From assembly GCA_025786725.1 (NCBI GenBank), contig JAHLTZ010000063.1, positions 1 to 64,000 of the forward strand: 64,000 bases of DNA. The letters are read 5' to 3'. Shown in pieces: positions 36,848 through 48,709 of the stretch (position 1 is the stretch's first letter; each line of letters begins with the position of its first letter). The DNA is from Syncephalis fuscata (taxonomy: Eukaryota; Zoopagomycota; Zoopagomycetes; Zoopagales; Piptocephalidaceae). Below the pieces are notes generated by a model. The model saw only the letters and a program-made list of their open reading frames with translations. It was not told the origin of the DNA and ran no database searches. Position numbers and translations under genes: made by a program.

Positions 36848-38884
36848 ATGGATACATCTGACGATATAGTCAATGGTGCTTCGGATCCGATGCAGTCAGT
36901 GGAGACTGCACCACCAACGACTCATATGGCAACGATAGAAGAGCCGGCGACTGCAGATAATTCCGATCGTGAATCCGATTCAGAAGATCCAACTGGTGAA
37001 CACGATCGTCGACGCGGTCTGCCAACTGAAGAGCTCTTGCCACTTATTATCAAGTAAGCTCTAGTATTACTAAAGTGTACCCTCTAATCGATAGACTAGT
37101 CAGTTAGCCGAGATAGGCTATGGTAACTTGGCCATGGTCATTCAACAACATACGGAAACACCAGGCCCTGTGGAGCCAAGTAATCGATTGGCCGAGTTAT
37201 GCTATACAGCCATGTATAGTGGAAATAACCGTGGATCTTCAGGTAAGATTAGTAACTATAGTAATTATAATAATATATAATAAATCTATTTATTTAGATG
37301 GATTACTTTTATTAAATCAAGAATCTACATTGAAAAGTACTAGTAATACACTTGATACTACATCAAAGGATGCATTGGGTACATCAAGTACTGACAATAC
37401 TACAGAGACTACCATCACCACGACAACTACAAATGATGATGGCGCATCATCTACTGAACCAATACCGACACCTGATATACAAATTACTGGTGAACATCTT
37501 GATTTAGATGCACCCATTGAAGAAAAGACACGTAGTACACCGGTGTTTGTTCTTTATTACAAGACAACGCATAAAGGTGAAGCAAAGTGTTCCGCATTTA
37601 GTTCAGATGGACAATTGGCCTCAACAGGCTCGACAGATTCTTCAGTTAAACTTATTAATGTCGATAAGATGCGTAGACATAATGATGCTGACCGACCTGT
37701 TATAAGAACCTTTTATGACCATGCTGGCGTAAGTATATATATATACTATATTATATTATGTTATATAGAAATATAATTTATAATATTAATAATAACAATA
37801 ATAACAATAATGCTTATTTATTTTATTAGCCGGTTAATGATGTAGCATTCCATCCTAATGGCATGGTACTTGCTTCATGTTCTGATGATCGATTTATCAA
37901 ATTATACGATTTAACAAGATCAGGCAGTAAACGTGGTTTCCGTTCATTACACGATGCCTATCCAGTAAATAGTATTGCCTTTCATCCATCGGGTGACTTT
38001 TTAGCAGCAGCCACTCAAGATACACTATTAAGAATACATGATTTACATCGTGGCAATTGCTATATTGTTAATAAGAATAGTTCAGATCAACATCAAGGTG
38101 CATTGCAACAAGTAAGTTAACAACGATCTACTTATTAGTTGATTAACTGCTGGTTGGTTGGTTATAGGTTACGTATAGTGGGTCAGGTCGCTGGTTAGTA
38201 ACTGGATCGGCCGATGGCGATGTACGTGTATGGGATGCCGTGTCTGGACGATCTGTTCGGGTTATCGCCGGTGCACATACAGGTCGTATGGTAACCAGTG
38301 TTAGAATTACCAAGAATGAAAAGTATATATTAACCAGTGGATGTGATTCCATGGTACGTTTATGGGATCTATCCAGTGGTAAGTAGTCTATCAACTATAT
38401 AACTGATGGTGTTTATATTAATCTATTTGTATAGGTCGTATGATATTAACGTATGAAGGAGCCACTCATACGGTAAATACCACTATTATATATATATATC
38501 TGTAATATAGCATATTAATATTATTTATTTAATAGGAACAAATAACACGCGCCACTATGAATTATTCAGAAGATCTTGTACTTGCTAGTGATGAAATTAC
38601 CGGTGAAGTAGTTATCTGGGATGCCCGAACCGCTGCACCATTACAACGATGGCGCGGTAAGTACATAACTGTACTAATTAGATGTACAATTATTAACAAC
38701 TTTTTAATTAGCGGCCGATAATCTTATTCGCAGTGTTAATTCAGCCCCTGATGATAATGCGTTTATTACTTGCAGGCAAGTATAGAATACAAAAAATAAC
38801 CACATAATGTATTTACGTTTAACTAGTGACGACTTCCGAGTAAGATACTATGCACCCGCCACACATACCGGATATGCCATGTAA
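36848..38884 (+). CDS. CSTF1: Cleavage stimulation factor subunit 1 (CstF-50)
   Basis: WD40 subunit of the mRNA 3'-end cleavage and polyadenylation machinery (nuclear). Nine exons keep phase: 36848-37053, 37100-37242, 37298-37728, 37830-38111, 38168-38378, 38435-38472, 38536-38656, 38712-38775 and 38827-38884, giving 517 aa. An acidic N-terminus leads to the dimerisation helix (LLPLIINQLAEIGYGNLAMV). After a Thr-rich linker come six or seven WD repeats, for example KCSAFSSDGQLASTGSTDSSVKLI, VNDVAFHPNGMVLASCSDD, WLVTGSADGDVRVWD, YILTSGCDSMVRLWD and DEITGEVVIWD, ending DDFRVRYYAPATHTGYAM. The order agrees with CstF-50. Intron 8 has a GC donor. Confidence 0.92.
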
Positions 38885-38972
38885 TCAATCGATTGTTCAT
38901 CATCATAAAGTGATTTTAATAAGTGAAGAAAAACGCATTGATGTCTTCTGTGTTACGCACAAATACGCACAA

Positions 38973-39006
38973 CAAACAAACAAACAAACAAACAAACAAA
39001 CAAACA
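38973..39006 (+). repeat. (CAAA)n microsatellite
   Basis: About eight uninterrupted CAAA units in the convergent spacer after CSTF1. Confidence 0.95.
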
Positions 39007-39092
39007 GATAGGCACAAAAGGAAATAAAGGACAAATAAGATAATATAAAGCAAATTATCATTTAAAAAAGAAATAGATAGATTACTTGTCAC

Positions 39093-41962
39093 TTATGTAA
39101 TGTGTTGTTGCAGTAAATGGGATGGCACAGTTGTCACTTCACTTGTTATTGTTGTTAGTGTAGAAAGTGGCAATACTGGCTGTTGTTGTTGTTGTACTTT
39201 TTGTGCTAATAGTGGAGGTGAAAGAGGAGAGGGAGGAGAAGAGAAAATGGTACTAGTTGCAGTAGCTGTAGTAGTAGTAGTAGTAGTAGCTGTAGTTATG
39301 GTTGTTGGTGTTGTTACTACTTTGGGTGGTATTGGTGTTTCTTTACTATGTCCACTGCCATAACCTTCATCTTCTGTTGGTATAGCAATTACCTTTTCAG
39401 CTCTTAAATCACGCCAAATAGCTGCTAGATCACGCCGATTGGATGGTGAACTGGATAGAGCTGTTGTTGTTGTATTGGCAGAAGTAGTTAAAGAGTGATC
39501 CGATACATCTTGAACAGTTGTACTACTAGTTATAGCGTATTGGTTGTTAAAACAGAAGATATTGATGGTGCTGTTGTTGTTATTGTTGATTGTGGTGTAT
39601 TAACAATGCAAGATGGTGTAGTAGTAGTAGCAATAGTAGTAAATGTATTAGTGTTAGTATCTATTATGCTATTTTTTATTAATGCATTACTAATCATACT
39701 ATTACTAATACTATGGTCACTACTATTGTTACTATTACTGTTATTTAATAAAACTGTATCATCAAGAGGCGGTGTTGTAGCAGTGGCTGATAAACATTGA
39801 ACATCTTCTCGAGTCATAGGTGGTTCAGGTGAGGCCACTTTCCATAGACTGTTGCTTGTTGGTGTTTTAGCACTTGTACTTGTACTTGTACTTGTACTCG
39901 TCTCTACTTGTTCATCTTCATCTGGTTCACGGTCAAGACAAAATGAACTTAGTGATATTGGCTTTTCTTCACGACGTCGTCGAAGCATATCGATACTCAT
40001 TCGTTTACGTGAATGATTAGGCAGTCCTTGATGGCGTCGTTGTTGAATGTCGGCCAGTTCACGGGCAATAGTTACTTCAAGTCTACGCACCTTATCACGT
40101 AGATCGTCGTTAAGAAGTGCCGCTTCACGAAGACGATCTTCTTGAAAACGAACAATTTCCCGTAAAGCATGGGCTGTATTACGAGCATGTCCCAATTCTC
40201 GTTCCAACATTAAATTCTGTTGAGCAAGATATTGAGATCGAACACGAGCAAATCCATTTGAAGGGGCCCATGTAGACTCCATATCATCACTTGACATGTC
40301 CTCGTCTAATTGTCGAATAGATCTTGGTGAGTGTAATACAGCTTCTTCTTGAGACGACATATCATTGGTCGTTAATAGTTCGTCTGCTGTTTCAATGTCA
40401 TCTTGTTCTTTTAATAACAATAAAGATGGTGTTGTTGTTGTTTCCACCATTTCATCATCATTGTTATTGTTATTAATAATCACTGATAATGGTTTACGAA
40501 TAAGATGGCAATCATCGGTATCTACTTCTAAATTGCTATTCTCTTCTTCTTCTTCTTCTTCTTCGTTATTATTATTATCGCTAATAAATAAACCATTTTC
40601 TTCTTTTAAATGTTCATCTTCTTCATTATCGTCATCTTGTTTATCTTCATTGTCAGATGGCCATTCATGCACAAAGTTATGTTGCTGTTTTGTTGTCTTT
40701 AAAATATTACCCAATGAATTGGTACGATGACCAGCACTTCCTGCATTAATCAAGCTAGGTAATTCGGGCACATCATCATCTAATTCGGCTTCAATAATAG
40801 AATTGTCGTCATATTCAATGGAATCTTCTTCGTAATAATACAAATGCTCTTCATCTTCATAATCTTCCTCGTCTTCTTCATCATCATAATCGTCGTTGTC
40901 GCCTTCACAGCCACTGGCACACATTTCATTTTCATGTAGTTCCGAGTGCAGTAGATCATTTTGAGTGAGCTCTAAACGACTGGCGTTAATTGTGCTACAC
41001 TCAATGTCATTAGTATTCGCTTGGGCAGCGCAGAATGAAATGGCCGAGTCAGGTGGAGGTGTTGATGGATTATCGTTTAACGATAGTGTCAATAGCTCTT
41101 TAGTTAACTTTAATGGATCCATAGTATTAGTAATAGAAGATGGTTCAGTTAAAGAACGAGAATTGATAGAAAGTTCTTTGGCAAGTGGATGTGACAAATG
41201 ATGCGGCAATAATTGATCTGTCTTTGTTGTAGCGTTATTGTGTTTCTGCTTGTCTTCGTCATCACTACCATTGTACTCTTCTTCTATCACTCTTTCCACA
41301 GAATTGGTACGTTCTAGTAAATGACCAATACGTAAGGGAGAACATGGTCGATTGGTGGTTGAATCACTAATACGAGCATAGACAATTGAAGTGTCTTTTC
41401 GTCGTACATATGATTCACGATGGCTAGTCGTCGTGGTTCCACTAGAACCATTGGTCAAAGCGTGACCAAGTCCAAGGGCGTCCATGCCTTCAAGTTCATC
41501 AACAAGAATAGGTTCCATAGCTGGTGACATGATAGGCGACAGAACAGGTGATAATATGCTATTAGCCGTAGGTGTACCAGGTCGACTGCGACGATCTTCT
41601 GTGTCGCTTGATGCCGTGGTAGACGATGTGAACGAGTAGTCACTTTGAGCATTATCACGAAAAGTCGATCCATTGCCGCTTAGCAAGTCAAGTGCATTAC
41701 GATTCTTTCTACGCTTCTTTCTACGCTTACGCCGGGCCTGTTGGCTAGGCATTGGGCGGTCCGGTACGGAAGATGTACTGCCTGACAGCAAGTTAGATAA
41801 CGACGACATAAGCGACTCTGGTCGAGGTGGCCGTATCAACTCTGCCTGTTGTTGCCACGTATCTGGATTTACAGCCGTAACGGCAACTGTAGGTTGGGTA
41901 TTCACCATAACCGCTATTGATAGGCCTATATATCCGCCTTTATGCATAACAAATTGTGGCAT
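39093..41962 (-). CDS. Large acidic, mostly disordered coiled-coil protein
   Basis: One very long exon (39530-41962, 810 codons) plus a C-terminal part in another frame ending at 39093. The shift lies near 39540-39625 and can be explained by a 79-nt GT-AG intron or by an indel. The protein starts MPQFVMHKGGYIGLSIAV, has a basic cluster (RRKRRKKRRKNR) and Ser-Pro repeats (SPVLSPIMSPAMEP), then several strongly acidic tracts of Asp/Glu encoded by GAA/GAT repeats (about 370-500). A predicted coiled coil lies at about 570-645 (RSQYLAQQNLMLERELGHAR), followed by Thr/Asn-rich low complexity. The C-terminal part contains RDLAAIWRDLRAEKVIAIP. I do not recognise a family. The basic patch may be a nuclear localisation signal. 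Confidence 0.7.
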
Positions 41963-44144
41963 GATTAGTTAAATAGATGCATTGATTTGTTTGTAAGTAG
42001 CTATTAATAAGAAGACTTGAATAGCTAGAGAGTGTAATAAAATAAAAGCTGGATAGTAGTAGCGCAATGAGTGTATTCAAGTCAAGTAATAAACAAAAAA
42101 GTGACTAGCTTAACTCTTGGCAGAGTTACAAGAAAGGTATCGATAATTAAAAGGATAGATATGAGAGAGTAGCGTTGAAACAGATGCGTATTGGTTACAA
42201 AGAAGCCGGCAACTGAGAAGACATCAATAGGAGCGGAATTTTGCTTCGGAGTTTACATAAATAATATCGGAGACTTACCGTTTCAATGGATTGAGAAAGA
42301 AAACAAACGCACTGTATGCTACAGTTGCGCGACTTGTATAGATGTGTGCGTGTATGTATGTATGTGCGTGTGTGCGTACGTGTGTATGCGTATTGGCACT
42401 ATAGCAATAGCGTGACCTTGATAGGCAATGTAGTTAGTAATTGTATAATATAGTTGATAGATGACTGCGTGCTATCGTGATTGTGTATTCAAAATTGTAT
42501 GGTGCGGAGTAAAGTGAAGAAGTAGAGGAGAAAGAGAGAAAGAGAGAAGTGTGCATACACGTGTATGTGCGTAGTGTATCAAAATCGCCCTTCTATAATC
42601 AAGCTATAGTATAGAAGCTGTTACTATGTATAGATATGCAGCAACAACAATAAAAACAACAATAAAAACAGTAAAAACAAACTAGTGTAAACAGCTTAAG
42701 ATGACCATATACAAGAGTGGAAATGGACGTGTAACAACTGTCGTCAATCAATCTCGCCCTCTATTAATACTATAGCCACGACTATGAACAGAATAATCTA
42801 GCATCATTGTAATGTGGTCACTTGATAAAGGCACGTGATTATAATGAGTTACTCGATCCATCTATAGATGCATATAACTACATATTTTGATCTAGCTTAT
42901 AGATTCATGTATCTAACATATCAATTCATATGACCCACTCCTACTACTATCATTATTATTACACTAGCACTAATAAGTAGTATCTATTTCTCTTTTTACC
43001 ACGCATTTATAAGTAGAGCACTTACTGAGTTGAGTTGAGTTATGGCTTAAAATGAAAAAGAAAGTGTCGCAACTCAGATACTAGGAGAGGAAATAACAAC
43101 AAATACTCGTCTTTGTGGAATCACTTTTACGGCAATACAATGACGACGACGACGACGACGACGATAATGCAACAATAACCGGAGATAACACTCGTTTTAT
43201 AGACGATCTGTAGTTTTTAATAGACAGTCAATGAATACACGCATACATAAGTGCGTATATATATATGTGTGTGTGTATATTTAAGTATGTATATATGCAC
43301 GCATATACACATTCATATATATATATATATATATATACGTATATTTACTATGACGCTATTTCTCGTCGTGTAGTTATCCGTGTAAGCAAAAGAGTCAAAA
43401 AGCAAGAAAAAGCAAAGAATGAACGTAACAAAGTAAAAGTGGAAGAAGAAGGAGTAGTAGGAGGTAAAGCGACAATGCCAACTATGCGTAGTGCGGTAGT
43501 GGTGCAAAGAGAAAGAAACAAGAGAGGAAGAGAGAGGAAAAGAAGAAAGAAATACGAGCATTCAAAAAGAAAGAAGAGAAGTGAGCAAATGTGACCGGCG
43601 ATACAAAACACCGCCTACACACAAATACAAACCATTTACGTATATTTACGTATCTATTCATAATCCATTTACGAACTATACCAACACTACTGTATCATAA
43701 ACTAATCCTTATTAGTCATACAGCTATGATAATAATCATCGTCATTTCTTATTTAAGGGGTTAATACTTCTATTGTATATGTAGGTGATCATAGGCGTAC
43801 TACATCTATTCATCTATCCATTATAATGAACACTGCAGATCAAGGATACCAAATAATAAATATATATAATTATATAACTTGGCACTTAATTAGCACATAA
43901 TACATAAATACATTAATTATTAGTAGAATTACTAAAGTTATTAACACTATTCTATCTAGCCTAGTCTAGTCTACTGCTTTAATTCATGTTTTTTATTTCT
44001 CTTATGATTTGTCATAATAATAATAATAAACCATAACAATGATGTCATTTCTCTATGGCTTGTCCTTTTGTCGATACTTGTACACTCGAGAGTAGACATG
44101 CGTAGTAATACGACAAATAAACTAGCCAGTAAACATCATAATTA
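41963..44144. other. Long upstream region with simple repeats
   Basis: About 2.2 kb without a supported gene. It contains TG/TA-rich runs (about 42335-42390), a (GAC)n run at about 43141-43163, TA runs at 43257-43268 and 43314-43336, and a purine-rich tract at about 43380-43580 that is pyrimidine-rich on the coding strand of the acidic protein gene. The right end is the 3' flank of the methionyl-tRNA synthetase gene. Confidence 0.5.
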
Positions 44145-47100
44145 TTAAGATGATGCTGTGGCAGTAATTTCTACTGATGCTGCTTTTTCAGCACTGGCAA
44201 CAGCCGGCGCCGCTTTTCCAGCCGGTGCTCCTCCACGTTTAGCTTTCGTCTTTTTGGCCGCAGTTGATTCGGCGCTTGATCCACTACCGCCACCATATTT
44301 GACCTTCCAGGCTACTTCTTGTTTCGGTTCAATGCGTTGGAATAGATATTCGGTTCACCAATACGATGACCCGGCAATAGATCCATCGTCCATTGATCGG
44401 CCAATTGACGGGGTGGTGCATTCAATTGGCGCCAAATAGCCTCACTCGTCGATGGCATAAAGGGGAAGAAGAGGGAAGCAAGCAAATAGACTAAATTGGC
44501 CGCTACACCCACTACTGTATCACATCGTGTACGTTGATCGGCATACAATGCATTATCTAAGCGCTGGTCTTGCAAGTATTGATTGCCACGGGCTGACACT
44601 TCCATAGCAATACGAAGAGCGGCACGAATCTTTACTTGTTTCAATGCATCGATATACTGGCCTACAAGCGCTTGAATATCCGCCACCATCTTTTCTTGCT
44701 CAACATCCGACTCAATAGAAATGGCTGGCAATACTGAATTATACTTGGGCGAGTCCAAGAATCGAATAACTCTGTTACAGAAATTACCAACATTGGCCAA
44801 TAGTTCATTATTATTCTTGGCAATCATTTCTTTCCACGTAAAGATACTGTCATTTGTTTCAGGTCGTGAGCTGAGTAGATAATAACGCCATACAGAAGGT
44901 GGCACACCCGTCTCTTGAGCATTATCGCCAAATACACCAATATTACGACTCTTGGAAAACTTTGTATCCTCATAATTCAAGTATTCTATCCTATAATTAG
45001 ATATATATATAGCATTTATATCAACTAACCTGTAGTACTTAGATGATGTAATAGAGTCCATGGATCATTAGTACCCATTAAACATGAAGGGAATATAACT
45101 GTATGGAATGGCACATTGTCCTTGCCCATGAATTGATACAATTTAACTTCATCTGGATTCTTCCACCACTTCTCCCAATCAGGTGTGTAGTTGGCCGTAA
45201 TAGATGGATAGCCAATAGGAGCATCATACCACACATAGAACACTTTATCTTCCATACCCTCATATGGAACAGGTGTGCCCCATTTAAGATCACGGGTAAT
45301 ACAACGTGGCTTTAAACCTTCATTTAACCAGGATGCGGTAATAGTGCGACCATTGGATGTCCAATTACCTATTGTTTAATAAATGATATAATAAGTTATA
45401 ATAGCCATATATTTATATTTATATTTATATTTATATATACCTTTGATACTTGATTCTTTAAAAAAGGCTTCACAAGCAGGTTGTAATTTTGGTAAATCAA
45501 CAAATATATGTTTTGAATCACGAGTCACTGGTGCATTGCCATCAAGTTTGCATCGTGGCTTGATTAGTTCATGAGCATTTAATAGCTGACCACATCCATC
45601 ACATTGATCACCACGGGCATCCTATAACAAACATTCAATTATATAAGATACTATAAATACACATTACTGCTATACTTACATCATAGCCACACTTGGGACA
45701 GGTGCCTTCAACATATCGATCAGCCAAAAAGCTATAATAGAATAAAATAGAATACAATTAATTAATATGTACTAATAGATTATACGAATATTGACTTACC
45801 GATGACATTGTTCACAGTACAACTGTGTCATGCTTTCAATCAATGTATATTCATTCTTAACTAATCCTTTAAAAATATCTTGGGCAATACTATATATGTA
45901 TATATGCTAATTAGTTATTTCTATTGTATATAGCTACTTTTAACTTGCACTGTTTGTTGTGGTGTTGTTGTACGGCCAAAGTAGTCAAAATCAATTTCAA
46001 ACCATTTATAGACATCACTATGTAGTTTATGGAATTTATCACATAGTTCTTGACAGGTAACGCCTTCTTCAAGTGCCTTTGTTTCAGTGGCTGTACCATA
46101 CTCATCTGTGCCACAGATATACAATGAATTGATACCACGAATACGGCAGAATCTATAATGTCAGCGATTAGAACGATTAATAATTATAGCGTTACTATGA
46201 ATAATCAATACATACCGAGAATAGACATCAGCACTAAGAACAGCACCAATAATATTGCCCAAATGTGGAACATTATTGACGTATGGAAGAGCACTAGTAA
46301 TAAGAACATTTTCTTGACCAGGAATTGGCAGTCTAAATTAATTAATTAATAATATTATAAAATATTTAATAGCAACTTACTTGATTTGATCGTGGCTCAA
46401 TGAAATGCTGTAATTAGTATTAATTTTACGATGAGATTCATTGGCTATAATCTTTGGTGGTGCTACGTTAACCTATAGATATGATTGTATACACGTATAT
46501 ATATATATTAATATCTTTATTAGTAATAATTGATATACTATTTACCTTGGCAGTTAATGTTTCAATTGCTTTTGCAATAGTTGGTAACTGGCTTAATTGA
46601 GCAATTCTCTTGGATAGAATAGGATATGTATCGCGCACATCACTATCAACAGCAGACCACCATGGATAGAAGCGAGCAAATAGAATAACATCAACAGCTC
46701 TCAATGTACCATTCTATCACCATGTTAATCATTATGTATTAATTCATGTTCATTATATTAATTACCTCTGTATTCTGTCCAAGTGATTCAACAAAGGTGG
46801 ATGCCTTGTTTAATTCATCAGATGAGAAAGTAGGTGGATTATGATACGGCAATGTCTCCTCCCATTCAATCATTTCATTGTGTGTCAATTCACCGGTGGC
46901 TGATTGACCCAAAAAAAATCTAATTATTACAATTAATATAAATTACTTTATACAAATGATATAATTACCGAACAGCTGCATTAGGTACAAAGAATGGATG
47001 TGCTACACCATTCACGTGTAATAGAGGTACTTTGCCATCTATATTAAATAACAGATTAGATTGATCATATTACTTTTAATTATATTTACACTTACTGTTC

Positions 47101-47240
47101 TCGTCAATCGTAATATTGGCATTGCTAACAATAGTAGCTATAAAAAACTTTAATTGAGCAATGTGGGCCGGTGAATTGTAGACAGCCGGTACTGTCGTAA
47201 GGATCGACGAAATAGACGACGATGGTGCGGCAGTAGCCAT
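44145..47240 (-). CDS. Methionyl-tRNA synthetase, cytosolic
   Basis: Charges initiator and elongator tRNA-Met. Start at 47240; first exons are 47096-47240 and 46969-47038, and about a dozen exons follow. An N-terminal GST-like region ([34 protein letters not shown]) precedes the class I catalytic core with the HIGH-type [27 protein letters not shown] and [18 protein letters not shown] zinc-knuckle region follows ([21 protein letters not shown], then CDGCGQLL), then [13 protein letters not shown] and the KMSKS-type [12 protein letters not shown]. An Ala/Lys-rich tail ends the protein. The intron after 45949 is GC-AG. One base appears to be missing near 44347-44356: the conserved GEP...LF..IEP segment is split between two frames. 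This looks like a sequence error or a recent lesion, since everything else is intact. Confidence 0.92.
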
Positions 47241-47652
47241 AGATCTTGCTGTTTTATTGTAGTTTCGTGCACGTTATATATATATATATATATATCAATA
47301 TACGTTGCTATAAAATAGACACAAGCCTAGTTGGTTAATGCGTCGGTTGGTTGGTTGGTTAACTAGAATCAATGCCAATAGCAAAAAAACGAGAGAGTGA
47401 GAGAGATAAGAGGAAGAGAAAACGTCAAAGGCTCGAGAACGAGAACTAGTGTAGCGGTGTTTAATTAACTATAACTAACTAATTATTACACATTTTTTAT
47501 TTATAATAAAAAGTGGGCACATCACTCAATGTCAGCGTGGCGTCATTTTTTCTTTAGATGTCACGTTGATCGATCTACTATATCTGTCTTTTTTATCAGC
47601 TAGTTTATTAGTGAATACTATTATTATTATTATTAAGTAGTATTGATACAAT
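47241..47652. promoter_or_regulatory. Divergent promoter region MetRS/GEP4
   Basis: 412 bases containing a TA run at about 47274-47294, a GGTT repeat at 47344-47360 and a (TTA)n run at about 47620-47635. No gene. Confidence 0.5.
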
Positions 47653-48517
47653 ATGGTACAAAGTTGGAATCCCGCGGGGATTCAACAAGCATTCCGCTTA
47701 TTAATACGGCCTCAATGGACTGTACCTCATTTGCTAGTGAATGGTAAATATAATGTGTATTAATTATTATACTAATTAATTAACTATACTAGATATCAGA
47801 GGTATTGATTTTAATCAATTGTATCAAAGTGGTATACGTGGTGTTGCTTTTGACAAAGATAATTGTCTAACTAGACCTTATGAAGATAAATTGGCTGATG
47901 AATTACAAGTAAGCTGTAGTAACTATCTAATATTGTAGTATTGATTAAATGTATTATTAGGAAGCATGGCAACAATGCCAAACTACATTTTCAAATCATA
48001 TTTGTATTGTCTCCAATTCAGCTGGTACGCTCGATGATCATGAATATCAACAGGTAGATAGCAAATAATATAACAATAAATAGCCGTATAATTAATTTAA
48101 ATAGGCAAAGAAAGTTGAAAAAGATTTAGGTGTGCCTGTATTACGACACCAACAAAAGGTAAATAGATATATGACTAAAAGGCGCAATATTAATTATTAA
48201 TGGCAGAAACCGGCCTGTGCCCAAGAGCTTTGTCAGTACTTTGCTCGTCTTAATGTACAGCCCTCAGAGATTGCCATGATAGGCGATCGCATACTTACTG
48301 ATGTTGTCTATGGTCATCGAGTGGGTGCATTTACAATACTTTGTCGAAAAGTGCTAGGAGAGAATGGAGATAATTGGGCTGCTAAACATGTAAGTTGTAT
48401 AGTTATTTATTATATTTACACTTGCTAATACATTTATAGCTGAGACGTCTTGAACATCAATGGCTTGATTTAGTATGGCCAACAGATCGTAATTCGATTA
48501 CAATTCCAAGTGGATAG
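47653..48517 (+). CDS. GEP4: Mitochondrial phosphatidylglycerophosphatase, HAD type
   Basis: Dephosphorylates phosphatidylglycerophosphate to phosphatidylglycerol in cardiolipin synthesis at the mitochondrial inner membrane. Exons are 47653-47743, 47793-47908, 47961-48053, 48105-48158, 48207-48389 and 48440-48517, giving 204 aa. HAD motif I is visible as FDKDNCLT (Asp 51 nucleophile, Asp 53), motif II as CIVSNSAG, and the motif IV region as MIGDRILTDVVYGHRVGAFTI. The conserved N-terminal segment ends in GIRGVAFDKDN, and the length is close to yeast Gep4 (185 aa). The divergent neighbour is the methionyl-tRNA synthetase gene. Confidence 0.93.
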
Positions 48518-48709
48518 AACTAGCCAATAGTCATTGCCGTATTGTGCCACCTGAACATCCAGTGATGCGCCAATTATTAAAACATTCATTTAATATTAAA
48601 TAATCCATATAAATATATAATAAATATTTATTAGGTGATTTGCTAGTAAGCATCCATGATGAATAGATGTTAATGTAATAGCATGAATAAATACACAATG
48701 TCATAATGA

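Noticed and set aside
39495-41972. Several plus-strand open frames opposite the acidic protein
   Set aside because: They are antisense reflections of Asp/Glu and Thr/Asn repeats and carry no own motifs.
43265-43594. A Lys/Arg/Glu-rich open frame on plus, with mirror frames on minus
   Set aside because: It is produced by a purine-rich simple-sequence tract; no intron signals, domain or start context support a gene.
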